From Ryuthela nishihirai (Eukaryota > Arthropoda > Arachnida > Araneae > Heptathelidae), in assembly GCA_038380435.1 (NCBI GenBank), contig JAWZYU010000006.1:36892501-36956500 (forward strand): a DNA stretch of 64,000 bases. The letters are read 5' to 3'. A model generated the notes under the pieces. It searched no databases. It saw only the letters and a list, made by a program, of their open reading frames with translations, and had not been told where the DNA came from. Shown here in pieces: positions 31,932 to 43,139 of this stretch. Position numbers and translations under genes: made by a program. Every line of letters begins with the position of its first letter. Position 1 is the first letter of the stretch.

Positions 31932-32275
31932 CTGTAGTTCCCAGGTTCGAGTCCCAGCTGGGTCAGCGTTGAGATTTATCTCCGCAAAAATTCCCCGCCC
32001 TGCCCACGGTCAGTAGGGGACACCGATGGGCTTGGAAAGGCCGCCGTCCGTCGGATGGGACGTTAAGCCGCTGCCCCGTGTGCGGGAGAGCCATACCCTG
32101 TGCACGTTAAAGAACACGCTGGATGGCCTTGACGGGAGGCTATCATCTGTCTCCCAACAGCTGTTCCAGTGGGTCCCCTCCCCCAACCTTCTCTGAGCCT
32201 TCGGGGTCCATTTGACCTGGCCATTTAGCCCATGGTGTGCAAAAAAGTGCGCCTCAGAGGTAAAACAACCCAATA
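31932..32275 (+). mobile_element. SINE-A fragment starting macrosatellite unit 3
   Basis: Same breakpoint, CTAG|CTGTAGTTCCC, as at 28438, sharing its TCCATTTGACC change. Units 2 and 3 are therefore closer to each other at this site than to unit 1. Confidence 0.95.
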
Positions 32276-35200
32276 ACAAAAAATGCATACCTATTAATTT
32301 TGCATAATCCCATCGAAACCCTAGCTCTTTATTCACCTTCTGTGCAATACCACCGACCCTTAGCTTTTTACTAATTTCTTGTATAATCCCATCGACAACA
32401 GCTCTTTATTCACTCCCCTGCATAATCCCATCCACTTCTTAGCTCTTTATTCATCTTCTGCATAATTCCATCAAATTCTTAGCTCTTTATTCATCTTCTG
32501 CATAATTCCATCAACTTCTTAGCTCTTTACTCATCTCCTGCATAATTCCATCGACTTCTTAGCTCTTTATTCTCTTCCTGCACAACTCCCTAGCTCTTTA
32601 TTCACTTCCTACACAGTCCCATCTACTCCCTAGATTTTTATTCATCCATCTGCACAATTCCATCGACTCCCTAGCACTTTATTCACTTCCTGCACAGTCT
32701 CATCTACACCCTAGATCTTTATTCATCCATCTGCACAATTCCATCGACTCCCTAGCTCTTTATTCACTTCCTGCACAGTCTCATCTACTCCCTAGATCTT
32801 TATTCATCCATCTGCACAATTCCATCGACTCCCTAGCTCTTTATTCACTTCCTGCACAGTCCCATCTACTCCCTAGATCTTTATTCACCCATCTGCACAA
32901 TTCCATCGACTCCCTAGCTCTTTATTCACTTCTTGCACAGTCCCATCTACTCCCTAGATCTTTATTCACACATCTGCACAATTCCATCGACTCCCTAGTT
33001 CTTTATTCACTTCCTGCACAGTCCCATCTACTCCCTAGTCTTTATTCACTCATCTGCACAATTCCATCGACTCCCTAGCTCTTTATTCACTTCCTGCAAA
33101 GTACCATCTACTCCCTAGATTTTTATTCACCAATCTGCACAATTCCATCGACTCCCTAGCTCTTTATTCACTTCCTGCACAGTCCCATCTACTCGCTAGA
33201 ACTTTATTCACACATCTGCACAATTTCATCGACTCCCTAGCTCTTTATTCACTTCCTGCACAGTCCCATCTACTCCCTATATCTTTATTCACCCATCTGC
33301 ACAATTCCATCGACTCCCTAGCTATTTATTCACTTTCTGCAAAGTACCATCTACTCCCTAAATCTTTATTCACCCATCTGCACAATTCCATCGACTCCCT
33401 AGCTCTTTATTCACTTCCTGCACAGTCCCATCTACTCCCTAGATCTTTATTTACCCATCTGCACAATTCCATCGACTCCCTAGTTCTCTATTCACTCCTT
33501 GCACAGTCCCATCTACTCCCTAGATCTTCATTCACCCATCTGCAGAATTCCATCGACTCCCTAGCTCTTTATTCACTTTCTGTACAATACCATCTACTCC
33601 CTAGATCTTTATTCACCCATCTGCAGAATTCCATCGACTCCCTAGCTCTTTATTCACTTCCTGCATAATCCCATCTACCCCTAGCTCTTTATTCACCCAT
33701 CTGCACAATTCCATCGACTCCCTAACTCTTTATTCACTTCCTGCACAGTCCCATCTACTAACTAGATCTTTATTCACACATCTGCACAATTCCATCGACT
33801 CCATAGCTCTTTATTCACTTCCTGCACAGTCCCATCTACTCCCTAGATCTTTATTCACCCACCTGCACAATTCCATCGACTCCCTAGCTCTTTATTCACT
33901 TCCGGCACAGTCCCATCTATTCCCTAGATCTTTATTCACTCATCTGCACAATTCCATCGACTCCCTAGCTCTTTATTCACTTCCTGCATAATCTCATCTA
34001 CTCCCTAGCTCTTTATTCACCCATCTGCAAAATTCCATCGACTCCCTAGCTTTTTATTCACTTCTTGCACAGTCCCATCTACTCCCTATATCTTTATTCA
34101 CACATCTGCACAATTCCATCGACTCCCTAGCTCTTTATTCACTTCCTGCACAGTCCCATCTACTCCCTATATCTTTATTCACCCATCTGCACAATTCCAT
34201 CGACTCCCTAGCTCTTTATTCACTTCCTGCAAAGTCGCATCTACTTCCTAGATCTTTATTCATCCATCTGCACAATTCCATCGACTCCCTAGCTCTTTAT
34301 TCACTTCCTGCACAGTCCCATCTACTCCCTGTATCTTTATTCACCCATCTGCACAATTCCATCGACTCCCTATCTCTTTATTCACTTCCTGCACAGTACC
34401 ATCTACTCCCTAGATCTTTATTCACACATCTGCACAATTCCATCCAATCCCTACCTCTTTATTCACTTCTTGCACAGTCCCATCTACTCCCTATATCTTT
34501 ATTCACCCATCTGCGCAATTCCATCGACTCCCTAGCTCTTTATTCAGTTCCTGCACAGTCCCATCTACTCCCTAGATCTTTATTCATCCATCTGCACAAT
34601 TCCATCGACTCCCTAGCTCTTTATTCACTTCCTGCACAGTCCCATCTACTCCCTAGATCTTTATTCATCCATCTGCACAATTCCATCGACTACCTAGCTC
34701 TTTATTCACTTCCGCACAGTCCCATCTACTCCCTAGATCTTTATTCACCCATCTGCACAATTCCATCGACTCCCTAGCTCTTTATTCACTTCTTGCACAG
34801 TCCCATCTACTCCCTAGATCTTTATTCACACATCTGCACAATTCCATCGACTCCCTAGCTCTTTATTCACTTCCTGCACAGTCCCATCTACTCCCTAGAT
34901 CTCTATTCACCCACCTGCACAATTCCATCCACTCCCTAGCTCTTTATTCACTCTGGCACAGTCCCATCTGCTCCCTAGATCTTTATTTACCCATCTGCAC
35001 AATTCCATCGACTCCCTAGCTCTTTATTCACTTCCTGCACAGTCCCATCTACTCCCTAGATCTTTATTCACCCACCTGCACAATTCCATCGACTCCCTAG
35101 CTCTTTATTCACTTCCGGCACAGTCCCATCTACTCCCTAGATCTTTATTCACCCACCTGCACAATTCCATCGACTCCCTAGCTCTTTATTCACTTCCGGC

Positions 35201-35573
35201 ACAGTCCCATCTATTCCCTAGATCTTTATTCACTCATCTGCACAATTCCATCGACTCCCTTGCTTTTTATTCACTTCTTGCACAGTCCCATCTACTCCCT
35301 ATATCTTTATTCACCCATCTGCGCAATTCCATCGACTCCCTAGCTCTTTATTCAGTTCCTGCACAGTCCCATCTACTCCCTAGATCTTTATTCATCCATC
35401 TGCACAATTCCATCGACTCCCTAGCTCTTTATTCACTTCCTGCACAGTCCCATCTACTCCCTAGATCTTTATTCATCCATCTGCACAATTCCATCGACTA
35501 CCTAGCTCTTTATTCACTTCCGCACAGTCCCATCTACTCCCTAGATCTTTATTCACCCCCTGGACAATTCCAT
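31932..35573 (+). repeat. Macrosatellite unit 3, rearranged right part
   Basis: Follows unit 2 to about 33850, then departs, with dimers deleted and reordered. A block with private variants CTGCGCAATTCC, TTCAGTTCCTGC, GACTACCTAG and CTTCCGCACAG occurs twice, offset by 808 bp (34468-34745 and 35275-35552). The array ends at 35573. Confidence 0.9.
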
Positions 35574-36605
35574 CACCCCAAGGAGTCCTTATTGACAAAT
35601 TTGGGAAACTGATCGAAACCAAGGTCACTAACTTTGTTAATTGCTAGAGAAATGCCAGTTATCGGTAATAAAATGCGTTATATTTATTGGTCAAAACGAA
35701 TATCTCTTAAAGATGCTTCATGTTTTTTCTTTACCACAGTAAACTCCTGTCTCTTTTCCAATGTCAGCTGAAGTAAAGGAGACTTATCATCTGATTTGAT
35801 TAAACACAAATAAGGTAAGCATTTTCTTTCAAATTCAGTATAATGCATTAAAATTTTGATTTAGGGATTAAAATATTCTCACAGCGATAAAAATAACATT
35901 AGTGTCTCTTCTAGGGCTATCTATATTATTGCGTATTATTAATATTCACTTGGTCTTCAATGATAAAAAAACTGTCCCTTGGCAGAAAATCGTAATCTAC
36001 AAAATTTATATTTCAACTTTTAGAACTTTTATCGAATTATTCTAATTATGCAGGGCGTAACTACCTATTTTATGGCCCATAACACACACGTTTTCTTTAA
36101 TAAAAAGACTAAATAAAAGATCGTCCTGCGTCTAACATGTGAAGTTGCGGATCTCTCATACGCTAATAAATTCCCGTTTGCTGAACACGGAAAATCAAAA
36201 ACTTGGTTCTCTTTTGAATACGAGCAATCGATATTTTCCAGAGACAATATGTAATTCTAGTTTGGCTCTTCACTCTTGTCACACGCTGTTTAAAACATGT
36301 TGAAATATATAAAGTCCAATCTCCTCCTGTGTGCAACTTTCAATGGAAATTTAAATTATATTGTTACGACAGATGAACGTGCTACAATGAACTCGTGATA
36401 TGATGTATCGTTTTGAAGCTCGCGTAAACTTCAACGACTTGGAACTTGGATTTAACTAAAAAAGATATTCAGTTGTGAATTGAAAAGAAGCAAAGAGTTG
36501 ATTGGTATTGAGTGTCGTTTTATAATTACTATTGTATGTTTATCTTGACGGAGATGTTTGCAGTGTCAAATAGTAAATTGAGTGTATTCAAGAATAGAAG
36601 ACAGA
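35574..36605. other. Nothing recognised
   Basis: Over 1 kb of AT-rich sequence with no supported gene or repeat. TTTTCTTTACCACAG at 35726-35740 looks like a splice acceptor, but no exon-like frame follows. Confidence 0.45.
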
Positions 36606-36954
36606 GTTGGGTTGTTTTACCTCTGAGCGGCTCTTGTTTTGCACATCATGGGCTAAATGGCCAGGTCACAGGGACCCCGAAGGCTCAGAGAAAGTTGGGG
36701 GAGTGGACCCACTGGAACAGCTGTTGGGAGACAGATGGTAGCCTCCAGTCAAGGCCATCCAGCGTGTTCTTTAACGTGCACGGTGTATGGCTCTCCCGCA
36801 CAAGGGACCAGGGATTAACGTCCCATCCGACGGACTGCAGCCTTTCCAAGCCCGTCGATGTCCTATACTGATTAAGGGCAGGGCGGGGAGTTTTACGGAG
36901 ATAAATCTAAACACTGACCCAGGTGGGGCTCGAACCTTGGAACTACAGATTACG
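36606..36954 (-). mobile_element. SINE-A copy joined head-to-head to a forward copy
   Basis: Reverse tail at GTTGGGTTGTTTTACC through the body to CGAACCTTGGAACTACAGATTACG, cut in the anticodon arm exactly where the forward head begins. Confidence 0.9.
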
Positions 36955-37350
36955 GGGCGGGGGTGGCTCAGTCGGTAGTGCGCCAGGCTCGTAATCTGCA
37001 GTTCCCAGGTTCGAGTCCCAGCTGGGTAAGCGTTGAGATTTATCTCCGCAAATTCCCCGCCCTGCCCACTGTCAGTAGGGGGTCAGAGGGGACACCGATG
37101 AGCTTGGAAAATCCGTCGTCCATCGGATGGGACGTTAAGCCGTGGTCCCGTGTGCGGGAGAGCCATATTCTGTGCACATTAAAGAACACGCTGGGTGGCC
37201 TTGATGGGAGGCTACCATCTGCCTCTCAACAGCTGTTCCAGTGGTTCCCCTTCCCCAACCTTCTCTGAGCCTTCGGGGTCCATGTGACCTGGTCATTTAG
37301 CCCATGGTGTGCAAAAATGTGCCGCTCAGAGGTAAAACAACCCAACCCAA
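36955..37350 (+). mobile_element. SINE-A variant-subfamily copy
   Basis: Same variant changes as the copy at 9635 (inserted GGGTCAGAGG, AAAATCCGTCGTCC, TGATGGGAGG, CTGCCTCTCAACAG). Full head, body and tail CAACCCAACCCAA. Confidence 0.9.
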
Positions 37351-37445
37351 ACCCCTTCCCCAACCTTCTCTAAACTTCGGGGTTCATGTGGCCTGGCCAT
37401 TTAGCCATGATGTGCAAAAAAGTGACGCTAAGAGGTAAAACAACC
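37351..37445 (+). mobile_element. SINE-A tail fragment
   Basis: Extra 3' part (CCCCTTCCCCAACCTTCTCT to AGGTAAAACAACC) directly after the previous tail. Confidence 0.8.
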
Positions 37446-38048
37446 AACTAACCGAACTGCACATTACAGAGACCTACTAACTGGGTCATCCGCACCCTGA
37501 TATTACAGCAAACATTTAAAACGTGCATGAGGAATCACATGAGACCTTAAAATTCAACCTCTGATAAATACCAAAGTTTATAAGCAAATTGTACAAGTTA
37601 AGCAATTACCTGATTGTGGACCTGTTTTTGCTTATCAATATGCACTTTAACTTTACCGTGGCACATTATCCAAAGCATTTTATTCCCCCATTGAAGCCAG
37701 TATATTTATATGCATGTGTTGACAACATGATAAGATTTTATCTTCAGTGATAACTGTTTGCTTTTGGATAACATTTATACTTGTCCTCCTTATTGACTTA
37801 AAACGCCACTGCACAGCTCAGTTAATGGCAGGTAACGTGAAGTAATGGGAATATGACTGCATGGTTAAGATGAGAATTAATCTCTAGTGAATATGGAAAA
37901 TGTTGTTTTTGGTCTCCGAAACTCAAATATTTTCAGCTCTGGTTATGTATGAAGGCTTCCAGAGACTAAAACGTGAGGTATAGTGGTTTTAAATTCTAAG
38001 ATATAGCAGATATTGTTGCAAAGTTTTACCGTAATACATATTTGGCAG
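37446..38048. other. Unique sequence with a segment re-used at 39.7 kb
   Basis: No gene seen. 37609-37677 (CTGATTGTGGACCTGTTTTTGC... to TTATCCAAAG) recurs with few changes at 39712-39782 inside a SINE-A copy. Confidence 0.55.
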
Positions 38049-38050
38049 TA

Positions 38051-38610
38051 CAGTAGCTCAAAAAAGTATCCGAACACTATGGTTGATTACAGAATTCAGA
38101 AAAAATATCTGGCAGCGATTTTTTTTAGAAATTATTGATCTGGCAACCTTCGTGTCACCAGCGATTTTTTTTAGAAATTAGTGATCTGGCAACCTTCGTG
38201 TCACGTGACACGAAGATTGCCAGATCACTAATTTCTAAAAAAAATCGCTGCCAGATATTTTTTCTGAATTCTGTAATCAACCATGGTGTTCGGATACTTT
38301 TTTGAGCGACTGTAGGTGGTCATATTATTTTGATACTAGATCGTGTGGGCTCACTCACGGAAATATTGAGCGTTTGCAGTTACCGTTCACAGCAAACTGG
38401 AGTGTGTGCAGTAACTGCACACGCTCCAGTTTGCTGTGAACGGTAACTGGAGCGTGTACAGTTGCTGTACACGCTCCAGATATTTTTCCTGAATTTGTAA
38501 TCACGTGACACGAAGATTGCCAGATCACTAATTTCTCAAAAAAAATCGGTGCCAGATATTTTTTCTGAATTCTGTAATCAACCATAGTGTTTGGATATTT
38601 TTAGCGACTG
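38051..38610. mobile_element. TA-flanked multi-hairpin foldback element (Tc1/mariner-type MITE pair)
   Basis: Outer ends CAGTAGCTCAAAAAAGTATC and, reversed, CAGTCGCTAAAAATATCC, with TA at 38049-38050 and 38611-38612. A complete inner foldback spans 38051-38312 (centre CACGTG at 38202). A second, left-decayed relative fills the rest and holds two further palindromes (38377-38449 and 38446-38479). 38116-38204 is a 44-bp tandem duplication. No transposase. Confidence 0.8.
38377..38479. repeat. Two adjacent perfect or near-perfect hairpins
   Basis: First: arms starting CAGTTACCGTTCACAGCAAA, about 36 bp with one mismatch. Second: CTGGAGCGTGTACAG and its complement around a 3-4-nt loop. They overlap at CTGGAG, so only one can form at a time. 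Confidence 0.88.
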
Positions 38611-38612
38611 TA

Positions 38613-38769
38613 CTGTGTAGTGGATTCGAATTAACCAAAGTGATATTTAATAAATTTATTTAACAGATAAAGAATTATTTTTACAAGAAATATGAACACT
38701 TAAGAAATTTACTTAATATTCAAATGGATTAACTGTAATCATGACTAATGATTAATTTAGTTTCTGTTA
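38613..38769. other. AT-rich spacer
   Basis: Nothing recognised. Confidence 0.4.
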
Positions 38770-38781
38770 CTATCAAATATA

Positions 38782-39164
38782 GGGGCGGGGGTGGCTCAGT
38801 CGGTAGCACGCCAGGCTCGTAATCTGTAGTTCCAAGGTTCGAGTCCCAGCTGGGTCAGCGTTGAGATTTATCTCCGCAAAATTCCCTGCCCTGCCCACGG
38901 TCAGTAGGGGACACCGATGGGCTTGGAAAGGCCGCCGTCCGTCGGATGGGACGTTAAGCCGTGGCCCCGTGTGCGGGAGAGCCATACCCTGTGCACGTTA
39001 AAGAACACGCTGGATGGCCCTGACGGGAGACTACCATCAGTCTCCCAACAGCTGTTCCAGTGGGTCCCCTCCGCCAACCTTCTCTGAGCCTTTGGGGTCC
39101 ATGTGACCTGGCCATTTAGCCCATGGTGTGCAAAAAAGTGCCGCTCAGAGGTAAAACAACCCAA
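38782..39164 (+). mobile_element. SINE-A copy, full length
   Basis: 12-bp perfect TSD CTATCAAATATA at 38770-38781 and 39165-39176. Near-consensus, so likely recent. Confidence 0.95.
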
Positions 39165-39253
39165 CTATCAAATATAAATAGAGCATTCGAAGTTCCAATT
39201 ATATAGTTTTCAAAACAACAACATAACTTTATAAGTCATTTCTTATGAAATAA

Positions 39254-39637
39254 GTGGGACTGGGGTGGCTCCATCGGTAGCGCGCCAGGCTTCCAATCTA
39301 CAGTTCTCATGTTCGAGTTCCAGCTTCACCAGCATTGACATTTATCACTGCGACAATCCTCGCCCTTCTCTCGGTCAAAGGGACACCGATGGGCTCGGGA
39401 GGACTGCCACCTTTCAGATGGGGCGTTAAACCGTGGTCCCATGTGCAGGAGAGCCATACCATCTTCACGTTAAGGAACACTCTAGATGGCTTTGACGGGA
39501 AGCTCCCATCTGTCTCCTAACAGCTATCCAGTGGGTCCTCTTCCTAACACTTTCTCTAAATCTTCGGGGTCCTTGTGACCTGGCCATTTAGCCCATTGTA
39601 TTCAAAAAAGTGCCGCCAAGAGATCAACCAACTCAAA
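39254..39637 (+). mobile_element. SINE-A copy, old
   Basis: Diverged head (GGGACTGGGGTGGCTCCATCGG), body and decayed tail (AGATCAACCAACTC). No TSD found. Confidence 0.8.
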
Positions 39638-39684
39638 CTAAGTGTGCGCTCTTTAATGGGCAATTTTTGCATGATAACCCGAAA

Positions 39685-40072
39685 TGGGTTGTTCTACCTC
39701 TGAACGACACTTGTCTGATTGTGGACCTGATTTTTGCTTATCAATATGCACTTTAACTTCACCGTGGCATATTATCCAAAGGAGCCGAAAGACTCAGAGA
39801 AGGTTGGGGGAGGAGACACCATGGGCATATGGTAGACTCCCATTAAACCCATCCAGCATGTTTTTTAACGTGCACAGGGTCTCTTTCACGCTAGACCACG
39901 GCTTTACTTTCCATCCGATGTACGGCGGCATTTTCAAATCCATCGGTGCCCCTGATTGACCGAGGGTAGGGCGGGAGGCTTAGTAACGATAAATCTCAAC
40001 ACTGGCCCAAGTAGGACTCGAACCTTGGAATTGCAGATTACGACCCTGATGCTGTACTGGCTGCGATATCCT
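39685..40072 (-). mobile_element. SINE-A copy with 70-bp foreign replacement
   Basis: Reverse copy from ATGGGTTGTTCTACC. After GAACGACACTT about 38 bp of consensus is replaced by about 70 bp (39712-39782) matching 37609-37677. The SINE resumes at AGCCGAAAGACTCAGAGAAGG. Confidence 0.85.
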
Positions 40073-40233
40073 CGCCTATGTCAACCAGTGGTTTCAATAT
40101 GATTCGAATTTAACTTAGTAGGTTTCTTACTCTTAATGCTTAAATTGCGCTTAAATGAATTGTGTGCTCTAAAACCTAGATATAATGGGGTTCTGTAGTT
40201 ACGTAGAGATTTTAAGGGGATGAGGTTTGGATA

Positions 40234-40263
40234 TGTCGGTAGCGTACCAGCCTCGTAATCTAA
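40234..40263 (+). mobile_element. Old SINE-A head, split by younger copy
   Basis: GTCGGTAGCGTACCAGCCTCGTAATCTAA is old head sequence; the body continues at 40738. Confidence 0.8.
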
Positions 40264-40724
40264 GGGGCGGGGGTGGCTCAGTCGGTAGCGCGTCAGGCTC
40301 GTAATCTGTAGTTCCCAGGTTCGAATCCCAGCTGGGTCAGCGTTGAGATTTATCTCTGCAAAATTCCCCGCCCTGCCCACGGTCAGTAGGGGACACCGAT
40401 GGGCTTGGAAAGGCCGCCGTCCGTCGGATAGGACGTTAAGCCGTGGCCCCGTGTGCGGGAGAGACATACCCTGTGCACGTTAAAGAACACGCTGGATGGC
40501 CTTGACGGGGGGCTACCATCTGTCTCCCAACAACTGTTCCAGTGGGTCCCCTCCCCGAACCTTCTCTGAGCCTTCGGGGTCCTTGTGACCTGGCCATTTA
40601 GCCCATGGTGTGCAAAAAAGTGCCGCTCAGAGGTAAAACAACCCAACCCAACCCTTGTGACCTGGCCATTTAGCCCATGGTGTGCAAAAAAGTGCCGCTC
40701 AGAGGTAAAACAACCCAACCCAAC
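40264..40724 (+). mobile_element. SINE-A copy with duplicated tail, nested in older SINE-A
   Basis: 13-bp perfect TSD CCTCGTAATCTAA (40251-40263, 40725-40737). The 3' ~70 bp (CCTTGTGACCTGGCC to CAACCCAACCCA) is present twice in tandem. Both tails lie inside the TSD. Confidence 0.95.
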
Positions 40725-40737
40725 CCTCGTAATCTAA

Positions 40738-41012
40738 TATTTCCAGGCTCAGTTAGGACTGAGCCTTCGTTGAGATTTCTCTCTTCTCTCTGAACAATGG
40801 GCTTGGAAAGGACTCCTTCCATCGGATGAGACACCGTGTCTCTGGGTGCAAAAGAGAGATATACTTTGCAGACTTTAAAGAGCATGCTGGTTGGTCTTGA
40901 CGCTTACATCTGTCTTCTGACAGTTGTTCAGTGGGTCCCCTTCCTCCAATCTTCTTTGAGCTCTTGGGTCCTTGTAACTAGCAATTTATTCCATTCTGTG
41001 CAAAAAAAAAGT
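40738..41012 (+). mobile_element. Old SINE-A body, continuation
   Basis: Decayed body with CATCGGATGAGAC, GCATGCTGGTTGGTCTTGA and CAGTGGGTCCCC. Confidence 0.7.
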
Positions 41013-41054
41013 GACCGCCACCAATCTTGGTGAGAAAGGACGAACCAATCTGTT

Positions 41055-41245
41055 CTGAAAGGCAGCCATCCGTCAGATGGAATGTTAAGCCGTGATCCGT
41101 GTGTGCGAGAGCCATACACTGTGCACGTTAAAAAACCCACTGGATGGCCTTGATGACAGACTTCCATCTATTTCTTAACAGCTATCCACTGGGTCTCCTC
41201 CTCTGCTCTTTGGGGTCTTTGTGATCTGGTCATTTAGACCGATTA
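41055..41245 (+). mobile_element. SINE-A body fragment
   Basis: AAAGGCAGCCATCCGTCAGATGG through GTGCACGTTAAAAAACCC to GTGATCTGGTCATTTAG. Head and final tail absent. Confidence 0.75.
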
Positions 41246-41384
41246 ACGAAATTTTGACCTCTCAATGTATGTACAAAATGCGGCAATAAAATAATGAGAA
41301 AAATTGAATAACTTAGGCTTTGCCAACACAGCATCAGTAAAACTAGTAGAGAAGGATGATATAATAATATTGGAGAAAGGGACG

Positions 41385-41666
41385 TACCTAAACGTAGGGG
41401 GGCGATCCATCCCCCCCCAAAAAAATCCTGTCGTCCTATACTAAATCTCAAACTTGTCTACCTGCTTTGAAATGCAAAAGAGTTGTCTGTGCATAATTTA
41501 TTTTAACAGCATATTTTATGTCAGACGCTAAAAACAGATTAAAAAAAAAACCTGTAAAATCGCATTCCATATAGATATATATCATTTTAACCTTTCTTGG
41601 TCAGTGGAATATTTTAGTAATTGAGTAACCCTACTCTCTTATTCTCACAAGCTTCCCCCTCCCTGG
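41385..41666 (+). repeat. Repeat family R3, copy 2, unique part
   Basis: Matches 5926-6224 (CTTGTCTACCTGCTTTGAAATG, TATTTTAGTAATTGA). SINE-A interrupts it at 41667. Confidence 0.65.
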
Positions 41667-42045
41667 GGCTCAGTCGGTAGCGCGCCAGTCTCGTAATCTG
41701 TAGTTCCCAGGTTCGAGTCCCAGCTGGGTCAGCGTTGAGATTTATCTCTGCAAAATTCCCGCCCTGCCCACGGTCAGTAGGGGACACCGATGGGCTTGGA
41801 AAGGCCGCCATCCGTCGGATGGGACGTTAAACCGTGGCCCCGTGTGCGGGAGAGCCATATCCTATGCATGTTAAAGAACACGCTGGATGGATTTGATGGG
41901 AGGCTACCACCTGCCTCCCAACAGCTGTTCCAGCTGGTTCCCTCCCCCAACATTCTCTGAGCCTTCGGGGTCCATGTGACCTGACCATTTAGCCCATGGT
42001 GTGCAAAAAAGTGACTCTCAGAGGTAAAACAAACCAACAACCCAA
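41667..42045 (+). mobile_element. SINE-A copy inserted in R3
   Basis: Starts GGGGCTCAGTCGGTAGCGC and ends AAACAAACCAACAACCC. Slightly 5'-truncated. Confidence 0.88.
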
Positions 42046-42190
42046 ATCCCCCCCCCCACTGAAACCAAATTTTCTTAGCATCCCGAAACTGAAAACTGAA
42101 TACTAGAAACCCACAAAACAAAATACTCGGAACTAGAGATCTCCCCCCCCCCACCCCCGAAATTAGAAATGAAATCGGCTCAACTTTACG
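42046..42190 (+). repeat. R3, copy 2, decayed minisatellite part
   Basis: CCCGAAACTGAAAACTGAAT and GGAACTAGAGATCTCCCCCC keep vestiges of the CCCAGAAACTAGATTCT unit seen at 6225-6890. Confidence 0.5.
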
Positions 42191-42645
42191 ATTCCGAACC
42201 TTGCTGACTCCGTCCTTACTTGAACCATATATCCGTGAAAAAAATGAAAAAAAAAATGACAAAAATCATATGTTAATACCATTTGGAATGAAAAATACCA
42301 GAAATATTAACATAAACTGAAAGTTCGTTTTTAACATCGTTATAAAGACGAATAATCATCCATTTATTTAAAAATAGAGAATACGTAAAAATAATCAAAG
42401 GCCACATTGTGGTTATTTTAAATTTCTAAAGAGTGATTAAAAGATTAAAATTATAATTAAAAATATTTTACATTTTCGCGTATTTTTTCTTCAATTACAA
42501 GAAATATTTGAAACATAAATTATTCCGAAACCAGTCGTTCTCAGAATGACTTATGACAGATGACTTAAGTTTATGAGCCCAAGCACGTGGTAGCTAAATA
42601 TTTCCTATTAAAACATCTTTTTTCACATTCGTCATGATAATAATT
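42191..42645. other. Nothing recognised
   Basis: AT-rich with no supported feature. Confidence 0.5.
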
Positions 42646-42657
42646 CGTTCTTCTTCT

Positions 42658-43046
42658 GGGGCGGGGGTGGCTCAGTCGGTAGCGCGCCAGACTCGTAATC
42701 TGTAGTTCCCAGGTTCGAGTCCCAGCTGGGTCAGCGCTGAGATTTATCTCCGCAAAATTCCCCGCCCTGCCCACGGTCAGTAGGGGACACCGATGGGCTT
42801 GGAAAGGTCGCCGTCCGTCGGATGGGACGTTAAGACGTGGCCCCGTGTGCGTGAGAGCCATACCTTGTGCACGTTAAAGAACACGCTGGATGGCCTTGAC
42901 GGGAGGCTACCATCTGTCTCCCAACAGCTGTTCCAGTGGGTCTCCTCCCCCCAACCTTCTCTGAGCCTTCGGGGTCCATGTGACCTGGCCATTTAGCCCA
43001 TGGTGTGCAAAAAAGTGCCGCTCAGAGGTAAAACAACCGAACCCAA
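42658..43046 (+). mobile_element. SINE-A copy, full length
   Basis: 12-bp perfect TSD CGTTCTTCTTCT at 42646-42657 and 43047-43058. Confidence 0.95.
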
Positions 43047-43139
43047 CGTTCTTCTTCTACATTTGATTCAAGTTTAATTTGTTAAAATGCTGATGTATAT
43101 TTTTTTACTCTAAAGTGTCTATAAAGAATTCGTTCCCTC

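Larger units (their letters stand above)
25380..35573. repeat. 10-kb satellite, 40/41-bp monomers in 81-bp dimers
   Basis: Monomer a: CCCTAGCTCTTTATTCACTT + CCTGCACAGTCCCATCTACT (40 bp). Monomer b: CCCTAGATCTTTATTCACCC + ATCTGCACAATTCCATCGACT (41 bp). They alternate strictly over most of the array. Near the left edge of each macro unit simpler 40-bp monomers (GCTCTTTATTCATCTTCTGC + ATAATTCCATCAACTTCTTA) repeat without alternation. No usable coding frame. Confidence 0.97.

Noticed and set aside
25440..35573. CRISPR array
   Set aside because: There are no unique spacers: both 40- and 41-bp parts are diverged forms of one monomer. The context is eukaryotic, with no cas genes.
35726..35830. Splice-acceptor-like TTTTCTTTACCACAG as evidence of an exon
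   Set aside because: No open frame with recognisable protein or matching donor follows. Such motifs are frequent in AT-rich DNA.
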